NCBI GenBank assembly: GCA_900543085.1
Contig: UQQF01000020.1
Coordinates: 1 to 32,947, forward strand
Origin: an uncultured Eubacteriales bacterium
GTDB taxonomy: Bacteria; Bacillota; Clostridia; Oscillospirales; Oscillospiraceae
Reading direction: 5' to 3'
DNA: 32,947 nucleotides
Both the position numbers and the translations under genes were made by a program. The notes under the pieces are model-generated. The model saw nothing but the letters and a program-made list of their open reading frames with translations, ran no database searches and was not told the origin of the DNA. Numbering within the stretch: position 1 is the first letter of the stretch; every line of letters begins with the position of its first letter. Shown one piece after another: positions 14,677 through 22,497 of the stretch.

Positions 14677-15195
14677 TTGCAACTGAACAGAGTGACGGCC
14701 GCGTCCGCCGAGCTGGCGGAAGTTGCACGGCTGTACGACAGAGCCTTCCCGGCCAACGAGCGCTGGGATCTGGACGCGGTGCTGCGCGACGACACGGGCA
14801 TCAGCGAGCTGCTGAGCTTCTCCGAGGATGGCGGGTTCGCTGGATTTGCCATAACGCTCAGCTGCGGCGGGTATACGCATCTCATATACTTTGCCGTGGC
14901 CGAGGACAAGCGTTCGCGAGGCTACGGCAGCGAGGCGCTGCGTCTGCTGGGCGAGCGGTACCCGGGGAACGTGATGATGGTGGACATCGAGCGAGAGTAC
15001 CCCGGCGCGGACAACAACGCTCAGCGCCGCCGGCGCAAGGAGTTCTACCGGCGCTGCGGCTATACAGAGGCCGGCGTCGAGTACAACTGGCGCGGCGAGC
15101 AATACGAAATACTCATCCTCGGCGGGGAGATAAGCACCCGGGACTATTTCCGGTTCTGGCACAGCGTGGATGAGCAGAGCTCAATTTTTGACTGA
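14677..15195 (+). CDS. GNAT family N-acetyltransferase
   Basis: A 172-residue acetyl-CoA-dependent transferase. The acetyl-CoA loop is visible in AEDKRSRGYGSEALRLL (the R-x-x-G-x-G pattern), preceded by a strand HLIYFAVAED and followed by KEFYRRCGYTEAG, the usual C-terminal GNAT motif. The start is TTG at 14677 with GAGGT seven bases upstream; GTG at 14692 is a weaker alternative. It is 12 bases upstream of the flavodoxin-like reductase gene and probably in one operon with it. Substrate unknown; small-molecule or N-terminal acetylation are both open. Confidence 0.82.
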   Translation: MQLNRVTAASAELAEVARLYDRAFPANERWDLDAVLRDDTGISELLSFSEDGGFAGFAITLSCGGYTHLIYFAVAEDKRSRGYGSEALRLLGERYPGNVMMVDIEREYPGADNNAQRRRRKEFYRRCGYTEAGVEYNWRGEQYEILILGGEISTRDYFRFWHSVDEQSSIFD

Positions 15196-15207
15196 GGAGG
15201 TATAGTC

Positions 15208-15843
15208 ATGAAGGCCATTGCAATCAACGGCAGCCCGAGGAAGAACTGGAACACCGCTGCGCTGCTGAACGCCGCGCTGGACGGCGCACGGGAAGCCGGA
15301 GCCGAGACCGAGCTTGTAAACCTCTACGACCTGGATTACAGCGGCTGCGTAAGCTGCTTCGCCTGCAAGCGCAAGGGCGCGGAGCGGTGCCGCTGTTATC
15401 ACCGGGACGGCCTGAGCGGCGTGCTGGAGCGCGTGCTGTCCTCGGACGTGCTGCTCCTCGGCTCGCCGGTATATTTCGGCGACGTGACCGGCAAGATGCG
15501 CTGCTTTCTCGAGCGCCTTGCGTTCATCACGCTGAGCTATGACGACCCCATGGAGACGATTTTCCCGGGGCATATAAACACGGCGTTCTTCTTCACGATG
15601 AACATGCAGACGGAACAGGCTCAGATGTACAAGCCGATGATAAAAAGCACGCTCGGCGCGCTGAGCAGGCTTGGAGGCAGCGTGGAGCAGTATCTGTGCA
15701 CCGACACGCTGCAATTCGACGACTACTCCAAATACCACGCCGCCAAGTTCAGCGAGCAGGCAAAGCGTGCGCACAGAGCCGAGCAGTTCCCCCGCGACCT
15801 GGAAGCTGCCCACGAAATAGGCCGGCGGCTGGCGGGTAAGTGA
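15208..15843 (+). CDS. NAD(P)H-dependent FMN reductase / flavodoxin-like protein
   Basis: A 211-residue flavodoxin-fold oxidoreductase. The FMN phosphate loop is NGSPRKNWNTAALL (residues 6-19) and the second flavin-contact region is LLLGSPVYFGDVTGKMRCFLER. CVSCFACKRKGAERC in between carries several cysteines, as in iron-sulphur flavoprotein relatives, though a full cluster motif is not certain. GGAGG precedes the ATG. It follows the GNAT gene closely and is convergent with the acetyltransferase gene, only nine bases separating the stops. Confidence 0.84.
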   Translation: MKAIAINGSPRKNWNTAALLNAALDGAREAGAETELVNLYDLDYSGCVSCFACKRKGAERCRCYHRDGLSGVLERVLSSDVLLLGSPVYFGDVTGKMRCFLERLAFITLSYDDPMETIFPGHINTAFFFTMNMQTEQAQMYKPMIKSTLGALSRLGGSVEQYLCTDTLQFDDYSKYHAAKFSEQAKRAHRAEQFPRDLEAAHEIGRRLAGK

Positions 15844-15852
15844 AGCCCGGCC

Positions 15853-16479
15853 TCAGTCCGGCAGCGCTTCCAGGCGGCCGGACTGGATGGCGGCGAGGTG
15901 GAGTTGAAGCTTTTCTTCAGGCCAGTCCCACCAGCGGAGGGATTGGAGGCGCTTTATTACGTCCTCGGGGAACCGGGGGCGTATTATTTTGGCCGGGACG
16001 CCGCCGACTATGGCGTAGGGCGGGACATCCCTCGTGACTACTGCGCGGGCGGCGACTATGGCGCCGTCGCCTATGGTCACGCCGGATAGTATGACGGCCT
16101 CGTAACCTATCCAGACATCGTTGCCGACGACTATGTCGCCCTTGTTGTCCCAGGCGTCCGTGACGCGCTGCACGTCCAGCCCCCACTCGTCGTAGAAGAT
16201 GGGAAAGGGGTAGGCAGAAAGCGAGCGGAGGGAGTGGTTCGCGCTGTTGAAAAGGAACTTCGCGCCGCAGGCTATGGAGCAGTATTTACCGATGATGAGT
16301 CTGTCGCGGTTTACATAATAATGATAGAGCACGTTGTTTGCCGCGAACTCGCGCGGGTCGTGGGCGAAGTCGTTGTACATGGTGTAGTCGCCGACGATGA
16401 TAGACGGGTCGTTCACGACGTTCTTGAGATACACCGTCTCGCGGTCGCCGGCGCGCGGGTAGATGAGGTTTGGGTTCAT
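15853..16479 (-). CDS. Vat-like hexapeptide-repeat acetyltransferase (XAT family)
   Basis: A 208-residue left-handed beta-helix acetyltransferase. The order of motifs matches streptogramin A acetyltransferases of the Vat type: [27 protein letters not shown] (with the catalytic His), [30 protein letters not shown], here quoted in parts GNDVWIG and [11 protein letters not shown], then [13 protein letters not shown] and WWDWP. Length fits Vat (about 210). The ATG at 16479 follows AGGTGG; an in-frame extension upstream has no such site. Chromosomal members of this family often acetylate unknown compounds, so resistance is not implied. Its 3' end contains a 9-bp inverted repeat (15854-15862 with 15877-15885). 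Confidence 0.85.
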   Translation of the reverse strand: MNPNLIYPRAGDRETVYLKNVVNDPSIIVGDYTMYNDFAHDPREFAANNVLYHYYVNRDRLIIGKYCSIACGAKFLFNSANHSLRSLSAYPFPIFYDEWGLDVQRVTDAWDNKGDIVVGNDVWIGYEAVILSGVTIGDGAIVAARAVVTRDVPPYAIVGGVPAKIIRPRFPEDVIKRLQSLRWWDWPEEKLQLHLAAIQSGRLEALPD

Positions 16480-16552
16480 ATCTGTCGCCACCTTTCGCCT
16501 CCAGCATAGCACCGGGCGAAGGCCGGGTCGAGATACAAAACTCTGCCGAAAC

Positions 16553-16586
16553 AAAAAGTACAAGAGCCGGGGTGACCCGGCTCTTG
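16553..16586 (-). terminator. Terminator of the CD3324-like gene
   Basis: An 11-bp perfect stem (16561-16571 with 16576-16586), loop of four, followed on the minus strand by TACTTTTTG. Confidence 0.85.
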
Positions 16587-16590
16587 ACAG

Positions 16591-16854
16591 TTATTTGCGG
16601 TAGATTATCTTTCTTATGGCGTGCTCCGAGAGGTGATAGCTCTCCGCCAGGGCGTCGATGCGCGCGCCGGCGCGGTAGCGCGAGACTATCTCGCGGTTGC
16701 GCCGGTCAAGCTCCCGGCGGCTGCCGGAGACCTCGCCCCACGCCCTGCGCGGCTGCGAAGGCGAGGGGACGTAGATATATCCTCCCTGAACATAGCTCTG
16801 CACTTCCCGCAGCAGCGGCTCGGGAAGCAGGTTTTGGGCGTTGTAGTATTTCAT
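16591..16854 (-). CDS. CD3324-like small DNA-binding protein
   Basis: An 87-residue protein beginning MKYYNAQNLLPEPLLREVQ, a start typical of the CD3324 family of clostridial Mor-like proteins. The N-terminal half (QSYVQGGYIYVPSPS) is a conserved family block. The C-terminal part, RRNREIVSRYRAG then ALAESYHLSEHAIRKIIY, reads as a helix-turn-helix. GGAGGAG lies before the ATG at 16854. It lies 140 bases downstream of the racemase gene on the same strand and ends at a strong terminator, so it may be the last gene of the ligase-racemase transcript. A regulatory role is inferred only from fold and position. Confidence 0.75.
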   Translation of the reverse strand: MKYYNAQNLLPEPLLREVQSYVQGGYIYVPSPSQPRRAWGEVSGSRRELDRRNREIVSRYRAGARIDALAESYHLSEHAIRKIIYRK

Positions 16855-16913
16855 GCCGGACTCCTCCTTGAAGATGCTCGGAGAAGCAAGGCCGGCACTG
16901 CGGCTGTGAATCA

Positions 16914-16952
16914 CTCCATGCAAGCGCCGCTCATGTCCGACCCTGCATGGAG
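16914..16952. repeat. 9-bp inverted repeat between racemase and CD3324-like genes
   Basis: CTCCATGCA (16914-16922) pairs with TGCATGGAG (16944-16952) over a 21-base loop. It lacks a T run. On the minus strand a 20-codon reading frame (MKRNKAWLHAG...) spans it, but its ribosome binding site is weak and I do not call it a gene. Confidence 0.4.
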
Positions 16953-16994
16953 CCAGGCTTTGTTGCGCTTCATTGTTTTCCACTTCTTTCGTAT

Positions 16995-19106
16995 TTATCT
17001 CCAGACCTTGGGCAGTCTCTTGCCCAGGCGGCTGAGGACTTCGTTGGTGATGGTCCCGCAACGGGCGGCGAACTCCTCGCAGCTTATCTGCCCGGCGCCG
17101 TCGCGGCCTATGAAGGTGGCCACGTCGCCGCGAGTCACGCCGGGCACGTCGGTGACGTCCAGGCAGAGCTGATCCATGCAGATGCGCGCCACGATGGGGC
17201 AGCGCACGCCGCGCACCAGTGCTTCCGCCCCGCCGTGCATGGCGCAGCGGAACACGCCGTCGCCGTAGCCTATGGGCAGCACGGCCAGCTTGCTGGGGCG
17301 CTCGGACACAAATTCGCGCCCGTAGCCCACGCTGTCCCCGGCGGGCACCTCGCGCACGAGGCCGATGCGTGCTTTCAGCGAGAGCGCCGGAGCCAGCTCC
17401 GGCCAGGCCTTTACGCCGTCGTGCTCGTCGCTCTTAACGCCGTAGAGCGCCACTCCGGCGCGGCCGTAGGCGCAGCGTCGGTCGGGGTAGTTCACAATTC
17501 CGTAGCTGCTCTGCGTGTGCAGCTCGCCGGGATTTATGCCCCTGCGCTCCAGCTCCCCTGCCAGGGAGAAGAAGCGCTCGAGCTGCGTGTTGGAGAAGCC
17601 CACGTCGCCCTCCGAGAGGGAGTCGGACACGCACAGGTGCGTGAACATACCGGTCACGCGCACATGCGGCAGGGAATAGCACCCTGCGATATCGTCCACG
17701 TGCTCCCAGCTCTCGCCCAGGCGGTGCATACCCGTGTCGACCTTCAGGTGTACGCTGACGGTGCGTTTGGCAGCGGCGGACAGCTCGTGCACATAGGCGG
17801 CGTCCACGCCGCACTGCGTCAGGCGGTAGCGAGCCAGGGTGCGCCATTCGTTTACGTCCGTGTAGCCGAGTATCAGTATCAGGCCGCGCACACCGGCGCG
17901 GCGAAGCTCCACGCCCTCAGCGCAGCAGGCGACGGCAAAGGCGTTGACGCCTATACGGTTCAGCTCCAGCGCCGAGCGCACGGCGCCGTGGCCGTAGGCG
18001 TCGGCCTTGAGCACGGCCATGAGGTGCGTGCTCTCGGGCATGAACTCCTCCAGCCTGCGCGCGTTGTCCAGCAGCGTGGCGGAGTCGACCTCCACCCAGG
18101 CGCGGGACGTGGGGGACACGTCGCGGCGGCGTATGCGCTCCCAGACCCAGAGTATCACGGCCGCGGCCGCCGCGCTGCCGATGCAGACGGCGACGTAGTG
18201 ACCCAGGCTGTTCTCGACGAGGATGTCCCACAGCCCGAGGAAGCGCGCCGCGCCGCGCACGACGATTATGACGGCGGGGTGCAGCACGTACACCAGCAGG
18301 GAGAAGCTGCCGAGCGGCAGGCGCACCGAGCCCTTCACGCGCGAGAGCAGCGCAAAGAGGAAGTACATCACGAAGGGGAGCAGCACGTACATGCTGTCGT
18401 GCCTCTGCCAGCCCTGGGCGCGCGCGTTGAGCGCCTCGGCCAGCATCAGCGCAAAGGACAGCACGAGTCCGGCGGCCTCAAAGCCGACGCCGCGCCGCTT
18501 GGCCATGCGCATCTCCGCGCCGAGGAACATGAACATGGGCGCGAAGAACAGGCCGTTGCGCGTGTAGCCCATCAGGGCAAACAGCGCGTTATATGCGCTG
18601 CTCACGCCGGGGACGCCTTCGATAAGTCCCCAGTAGCTGTCGCCCAGCAGGCCAAGGACGTACAGCGCCGTGACGATGGCGGCGCAGACGCCGCGGCTTG
18701 TCCTGCGCATCAGCAGCGAGGTCAGCCACGCGCCCAGCAGCGCCGCGGGGAGGTACCAGAGGTGGTAGAACGTGCCCTCAAAGAACACCTGCTGCACGAG
18801 GTCGAGCAGTCCCCAGCCCCGGAGGTGCCCGGCGTAGACGTTGATGGGCAGGTACAGCGCCGCGCTGGCGGCGTAGATAATGGCGGTCTTTTTCAGGAAG
18901 CGCCGCACGCCGGTGCCCTTGGACAGGACAAAATAGCCCGTGACCATGAAGAAAAACGGCACGGCCACCCGGGCGATCACGCGCGTGAAGACAAAGTCCG
19001 CGGTGCCGGAGTAGCCAGCGAGCGGGGAGGTGTGTATCGCAACAACCAGAAACGCCGCCACGACTCTGAATATTTCGATGCCCTTATAGGTACGCGATGA
19101 ACTCAT
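16995..19106 (-). CDS. vanT: Membrane-bound serine/alanine racemase, VanT-type
   Basis: A 703-residue fusion. Residues 1 to about 330 form an acyltransferase-3-like membrane domain (ten or so hydrophobic segments) thought to import L-serine; residues about 337-703 are a PLP racemase. The PLP lysine is Lys367 in AVLKADAYGHG; catalytic Tyr lies in SVGYGREF, and IGYGDG and ICMDQL follow. At the position of the alanine-racemase substrate Tyr354 (in the INYEV block) this protein has Asn688 in TITNEVLSRL, which from memory is the VanT serine-racemase signature (Asn696 in VanTG). Length matches VanT (about 700). It is 51 bases downstream of a VanG-type ligase gene, fitting D-Ser supply to that enzyme. 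GGAGG precedes the ATG. Confidence 0.88.
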   Translation of the reverse strand: MSSSRTYKGIEIFRVVAAFLVVAIHTSPLAGYSGTADFVFTRVIARVAVPFFFMVTGYFVLSKGTGVRRFLKKTAIIYAASAALYLPINVYAGHLRGWGLLDLVQQVFFEGTFYHLWYLPAALLGAWLTSLLMRRTSRGVCAAIVTALYVLGLLGDSYWGLIEGVPGVSSAYNALFALMGYTRNGLFFAPMFMFLGAEMRMAKRRGVGFEAAGLVLSFALMLAEALNARAQGWQRHDSMYVLLPFVMYFLFALLSRVKGSVRLPLGSFSLLVYVLHPAVIIVVRGAARFLGLWDILVENSLGHYVAVCIGSAAAAAVILWVWERIRRRDVSPTSRAWVEVDSATLLDNARRLEEFMPESTHLMAVLKADAYGHGAVRSALELNRIGVNAFAVACCAEGVELRRAGVRGLILILGYTDVNEWRTLARYRLTQCGVDAAYVHELSAAAKRTVSVHLKVDTGMHRLGESWEHVDDIAGCYSLPHVRVTGMFTHLCVSDSLSEGDVGFSNTQLERFFSLAGELERRGINPGELHTQSSYGIVNYPDRRCAYGRAGVALYGVKSDEHDGVKAWPELAPALSLKARIGLVREVPAGDSVGYGREFVSERPSKLAVLPIGYGDGVFRCAMHGGAEALVRGVRCPIVARICMDQLCLDVTDVPGVTRGDVATFIGRDGAGQISCEEFAARCGTITNEVLSRLGKRLPKVWR

Positions 19107-19128
19107 TTCATTCCTCCACGTGGAATCG

Positions 19129-19145
19129 CCGCCAAAACGGCGGCT
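19129..19145. repeat. Small hairpin between ligase and racemase genes
   Basis: GCCGCC-AAAAC-GGCGGC lies in the 51-base gap between ligase stop and racemase start. There is no T run, so it may slow but should not end transcription. Confidence 0.4.
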
Positions 19146-19157
19146 TCACCCGGCGCC

Positions 19158-20207
19158 TCATACGTTTTCAAAGGTGTATCCCACCAGGCAGTCCAGCAGG
19201 GCGGGGAAGTCGAGGCCGATACCCTTCATCATGTTCGGGAAGCGGCTGTGCGGGGTGAATCCGGGGATGGTGTTGACCTCGTTGAACACGATGCTCCCGT
19301 CGGGAGTGAGGAACATGTCCACGCGGGCCATTACGCGGCAGTCCAGCGCGCGGTAGATCTTCGCGGCGGCCGCGCGTATGCGCTCCTCCGTCTCGGCGCT
19401 GATGCGCGCGGGCATATGTATCTTGGCGGTCTTGAGGGTGTACTTCTCCTCGTAGTCGAAGATGTCGCCGTATATCTCTATCTCGTCCACGCGGCCTATG
19501 GTCAGCTCGTCGTTGCCCATGACGGCGCAGCCGACCTCAAAGCCGCTTATGGCCTCCTCAATGATGACCTCGCGGTCAAACCGGAAGGCAAAACGCACAG
19601 CGTCCATGAGCGCTTCCGGAGAGCTGACCTTGGTGATGCCGAAGGAGGAGCCGGCGCGCACCGGCTTGACGAACACGGGGTAGCCTATGGCGGCGACGCG
19701 CGAGAGCAGCTCATCGTCTGCGGGCATCTTGGTCAGCACGAGGGAGGCGGGGACGTCCACACCGGCGAGCGCGACCAGCTTGTGCGCCCTGTCCTTGTCC
19801 ATGCACAGCGCGCTTGACAGCGTGCCGCAGCCTATGACGGGTATCCCGGCCATCTCGCACAGACCCTGTATCGTCCCGTCCTCGCCGTTCTGGCCGTGCA
19901 TCACGGGGAAGGCGGCGTCTATGCGCGTGGTCTTGGCACCGTCCGGGGTGTACTCTATCACGCCGTGCACCTCGCGGTCGGGGGAGATGGCGGCCGGGAC
20001 GCACTTGCCCTGACGCCAGGTGTCGTCCTCCAGCGCGCTGGCGTCGCCGTAAAAGCGGTACCACTCGCCGCCCTTCGTGATGCCGAGCAGAATGACGTCG
20101 TACTTCTCACGGTCGAGATTTACGATGACAGAGTGTGAGCTCTCCAGCGAGACGGGGTACTCGGGCGAGCAGCCGCCAAATATAACAGCAATGGTTCTCT
20201 TATCCAT
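19158..20207 (-). CDS. vanG: D-alanine--D-serine ligase, VanG-type
   Basis: A 349-residue ATP-grasp ligase, the exact length of VanG. It joins D-Ala to D-Ser for cell-wall precursors with lowered vancomycin affinity. Diagnostic stretches are VIFGGCSPEYPVSLES (8-23), HGQNGEDGTIQG (104-115), GTLSSALCMDKDRAHKLV (128-145), KPVRAGSSFGITKV (181-194), the omega-loop FDYEEKYTLKTAKIHMPAR (250-268) and FNEVNTIPGF (308-317). The omega-loop form EKYTLKxxKIxMPAR is, from memory, that of VanG rather than of D-Ala-D-Ala ligases. The ATG at 20207 follows GGAGG. VanT lies downstream; no vanXY, vanW or vanRS genes are in the window. D-Ser specificity is inferred. Confidence 0.87.
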   Translation of the reverse strand: MDKRTIAVIFGGCSPEYPVSLESSHSVIVNLDREKYDVILLGITKGGEWYRFYGDASALEDDTWRQGKCVPAAISPDREVHGVIEYTPDGAKTTRIDAAFPVMHGQNGEDGTIQGLCEMAGIPVIGCGTLSSALCMDKDRAHKLVALAGVDVPASLVLTKMPADDELLSRVAAIGYPVFVKPVRAGSSFGITKVSSPEALMDAVRFAFRFDREVIIEEAISGFEVGCAVMGNDELTIGRVDEIEIYGDIFDYEEKYTLKTAKIHMPARISAETEERIRAAAAKIYRALDCRVMARVDMFLTPDGSIVFNEVNTIPGFTPHSRFPNMMKGIGLDFPALLDCLVGYTFENV

Positions 20208-20222
20208 AATAAAGCCTCCAAT

Positions 20223-20242
20223 CCGGCGAAGCCTTTCGCCGT
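20223..20242. promoter_or_regulatory. Hairpin in the ligase leader
   Basis: CGGCGAA-GCCT-TTCGCCG lies between the ligase start and a possible minus-strand promoter (TTTCAT, 17 bases, TACAAT near 20282-20254). Purpose unknown; it may shape expression of the ligase. Confidence 0.35.
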
Positions 20243-20336
20243 GATGCTGTCCATTGTAGCACTTTGCGCCGCAATATGAAAGATGCAAAAATTAATATTG
20301 TCTTAAATTCTGTTTATGTTCCGCTGCCGGGCGCAT

Positions 20337-21275
20337 TTACAGCTCATCTGACGCAGGCAGGGCGGGGATGGTTCCGTGGCGCGTGCAGGTAATGGCGGCG
20401 GCTCGGGAGGCGAAAGCGGTCACCTCGCGCAGAAAACCGTCGCCCAGCGCGCGCAGCTCACGGCGGCTCACGCCTGCGAGCCGCGTCAGCGCCGCGCCCA
20501 TGAAGCTGTCCCCGGCGCCGTTGGTGTCTACCGCGGCTATCTTCTCGGCCGGCGTGAAGCCAAACGAGTTCGCGCCCGCCCAGTAGGCGCCCTCCGCGCC
20601 GCAGGTCACGAACAGCAGCGCGCAGCCGCACTCTAATACCCTACGGGCGGCGGACTCTATGCCGCCCTCGCCGCCGGCCAGCAGCGCCAGCTCCTCGGCG
20701 GAGAGCTTTACTATGTCAGCGCGGTGCAGCAGATAGCGCATGGCCTCCACGGCCTCACCCTCGCCGTGCCAGAGCGAGGCGCGGTAGTTGGCGTCGTAGG
20801 AGCGCAGCACGCCGTTAGCTTCGGCGACGTCCAGCGCGTGCAAAAGCGCGCTGCGGCACGGCTCATGCGTGAGCGAGAGCGAGCCGAAGTGCAGCACCCG
20901 GCTGGAGGCTATCATGCCGTCCGGCACGTGCTCACGCGCAAGACGGGTGTCGGCGCCCATGTCGCGGTAGAACTGAAAGCTGCGCTCGCCTTGCCCGTCC
21001 AGGCTCACCACGGCAAGGGTGGTCGGCGCGTTCGCGTCAAAAGAGACGCCCGACGTGTCCACGCCGCAGCTGCGCAGCAGGCGCACCGCGCTCTCGCCGA
21101 AGGCGTCCTTGCCCACGCGGCCTATGAAAGCGCTCTCCGCGCCGAGCTTTGCGCAGGCCGCGGCCACGTTCGCCGGAGCGCCGCCGGGGTTGGCCGCAAA
21201 CAGCTCCACCCCCTGCGGGTCAAATCCTGCGTGCGTCAAGTCTATAAGCAGTTCGCCGATGGCAGTTATCAACAT
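20337..21275 (-). CDS. PfkB-family carbohydrate kinase (fructokinase-like)
   Basis: A 312-residue ribokinase-family sugar kinase. The N-terminal substrate motif is NPGGAPANVAAA (29-40) and the C-terminal signature is AAVDTNGAGDSFMGA with catalytic Asp256 and the anion hole GAGD. The opening MLITAIGELLIDLT and the NPGGAPANVA form are usual in fructokinases. The ATG at 21275 has GGAGG eight bases upstream; an in-frame GTG 15 bases earlier overlaps that site. A minus-strand promoter precedes it. No sugar transporter is nearby. The vanG-type gene follows 130 bases downstream on the same strand, with no clear terminator between. Confidence 0.88.
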   Translation of the reverse strand: MLITAIGELLIDLTHAGFDPQGVELFAANPGGAPANVAAACAKLGAESAFIGRVGKDAFGESAVRLLRSCGVDTSGVSFDANAPTTLAVVSLDGQGERSFQFYRDMGADTRLAREHVPDGMIASSRVLHFGSLSLTHEPCRSALLHALDVAEANGVLRSYDANYRASLWHGEGEAVEAMRYLLHRADIVKLSAEELALLAGGEGGIESAARRVLECGCALLFVTCGAEGAYWAGANSFGFTPAEKIAAVDTNGAGDSFMGAALTRLAGVSRRELRALGDGFLREVTAFASRAAAITCTRHGTIPALPASDEL

Positions 21276-21304
21276 CCTGTTTTCCTCCACGGTTGGGATA
21301 AGAC

Positions 21305-21333
21305 ATTTTAACGCACAAACCGCCCGCTTGCAA
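21305..21333 (-). promoter_or_regulatory. Promoter of the PfkB-family kinase gene
   Basis: Minus strand TTGCAA (21333-21328), 17 bases, TAAAAT (21310-21305). Confidence 0.65.
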
Positions 21334-21423
21334 CGCCGTATGCAAAAGAGCGGCGGGATTTTGAATCAAATCGCCGCTTCCTGGAAAGACTAGCTGTACT
21401 TTCCGATGAAGGAGACGAGGCAT

Positions 21424-22203
21424 TTGCAGGGCAAGGTTGAGATATGCGGCGTGAATACGGCCAAGCTGCCGGTGCTCAAAAACGAGGAGACGCGCGAGCT
21501 GCTGGCGAAAGCGCGCAGCGGCGACGCCGCCGCCAGAGAGAAGCTCATAGGCGGCAACCTGAGGCTTGTGCTGTCGGTCATACAGAAATTCGCAAACCGC
21601 GGGGAAAACGTGGACGATCTCTTTCAGGTGGGCTGCATAGGCCTGATAAAGGCGATAGACAACTTCGACACATCGCAGCCCGTCAAGTTCAGCACCTACG
21701 GCGTGCCCATGATAGCCGGGGAAATACGACGCTACCTGCGCGACAACAGCTCGGTGCGCGTCTCGCGCTCCATGCGCGACACGGCCTACAAGGCGCTGCA
21801 GGCGCGCGAGCGGCTCACGGCTGAGAGCGGACGCACTCCGACGCCGGAGGAGATAGCCAAGGCCATAGGCGCAAAGAGGGAGGACGTCGTCTTTGCCCTG
21901 GACGCGATCTCCGACCCCGTGTCCCTCTCGGAGCCGGTGTATGCCGATTCGGGCGAGAGCATAGCCGTGATGGACCAGATAAGCGACACGCGCGAGACGC
22001 CTGACAGCTGGCTGGAGCGCCTTGCGCTGACCGACGCCATCGCCGCGCTGGGCGAGAGGGAGAAGCGCATCCTCGCTCTGAGGTACTATGACGGCAAGAC
22101 GCAGATGGAGGTGGCCAGGGAGATAAATATTTCCCAGGCACAGGTCTCGCGCCTGGAGAAAAACGCTATCGGCCAGATAAAAAAGAGCATGTTCGCGCAA
22201 TAG
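21424..22203 (+). CDS. sigG: Sporulation sigma factor SigG
   Basis: A 259-residue sigma-70 family factor that drives late forespore genes. It begins VEICGVNTAKLPVLKNEE, the hallmark N-terminus of SigG, followed by region 2 (REKLIGGNLRLVLSVIQKF, DDLFQVGCIGLIKAIDNFD, KFSTYGVPMIAGEIRRYLRD), region 3 and a region 4 helix-turn-helix (QMEVAREINISQAQVSRLEK). The start is TTG at 21424 because AGGAGA lies eight bases upstream, inside the frame of an ATG at 21406 that has no site of its own; 259 residues also fits known SigG. It is not next to sigE or spoIIGA here. No confident SigF-type promoter could be read. Confidence 0.93.
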   Translation: MQGKVEICGVNTAKLPVLKNEETRELLAKARSGDAAAREKLIGGNLRLVLSVIQKFANRGENVDDLFQVGCIGLIKAIDNFDTSQPVKFSTYGVPMIAGEIRRYLRDNSSVRVSRSMRDTAYKALQARERLTAESGRTPTPEEIAKAIGAKREDVVFALDAISDPVSLSEPVYADSGESIAVMDQISDTRETPDSWLERLALTDAIAALGEREKRILALRYYDGKTQMEVAREINISQAQVSRLEKNAIGQIKKSMFAQ

Positions 22204-22205
22204 AA

Positions 22206-22230
22206 AAACCGGAGCCGCAGGCTCCGGTTT
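22206..22230. terminator. sigG terminator, left copy of a 25-bp duplication
   Basis: AAACCGGAGCC-GCA-GGCTCCGGTTT, preceded by two further As. Its T run is cut short: it is followed at once by CAGCTTGTCG of the repeat element. An identical 25-bp copy lies at 22467-22491. Confidence 0.85.
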
Positions 22231-22466
22231 CAGCTTGTCGAAAAAGCCTCGCAGAGTTTCGCGCCCTATGGGCGCGAAAGGGACTGAGATCATTTTCGGC
22301 GGCGGCGTGTACGTCGCCGAAAATACTTCTCGCGGAGCGAGCGTCGAATTGTCCGCCCTTGGCGGACAACCGAGGCGCAGAGCGCAGTGCCGGTCTCCAT
22401 CGGCCGCTTGCGGCCGGGGGACTTTGTTGTCAAAAAAGGCCGTCGAGAGCCTTTTTTGACAGTCTC
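22231..22466 (+). mobile_element. Hairpin-rich miniature element, copy A (236 bp)
   Basis: A non-coding block between two identical 25-bp terminator copies. Its ends read inward CAGCTTGTCGAAAAAGCCTC and GAGACTGTCAAAAAAGGCTC, an imperfect terminal inverted repeat (15 of 20 positions). Six hairpins follow one another: TTTCGCGCCC (22257), ATTTTCGGCG (22292), CTCGC (22329), TTGTCCGCC (22349), CGGCCGC (22401) and TGTCAAAAAAGGC (22428), each with its complement close downstream. Segments recur in copies B and C. It has no protein-coding frame, so any transposase must act from elsewhere. It lies between convergent sigG and ABC genes. Confidence 0.7.
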
Positions 22467-22495
22467 AAACCGGAGCCGCAGGCTCCGGTTTTTCG
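22467..22495. terminator. Terminator of the ABC exporter operon, right copy of the duplication
   Basis: The same 25-bp hairpin as at 22206-22230, here keeping the full T run (GGTTTTTCG). It lies two bases beyond the stop codon of the minus-strand ABC gene. Confidence 0.82.
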
Positions 22496-22497
22496 TG

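Noticed and set aside
16861..16994. 20-codon minus-strand peptide gene after the racemase
   Set aside because: The frame has a start and stop but only a weak ribosome binding site and lies across an inverted repeat; evidence is too thin.
16947..19100. A 717-codon plus-strand frame opposite the racemase gene
   Set aside because: It covers the VanT-type gene almost exactly, has antisense-like composition (many His, Ala and Val) and no recognisable domain.
21334..21400. SigF-type promoter for sigG
   Set aside because: GTATG at 21338 resembles a -35, but the bases 15 downstream do not match the GGnnAnA -10 pattern. The hairpin in this region (CCGCC...GGCGG near 21320-21357) has no clear role.
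22231..22466. CRISPR array or tandem repeat
   Set aside because: The block is a series of different hairpins, not equal repeats with spacers.
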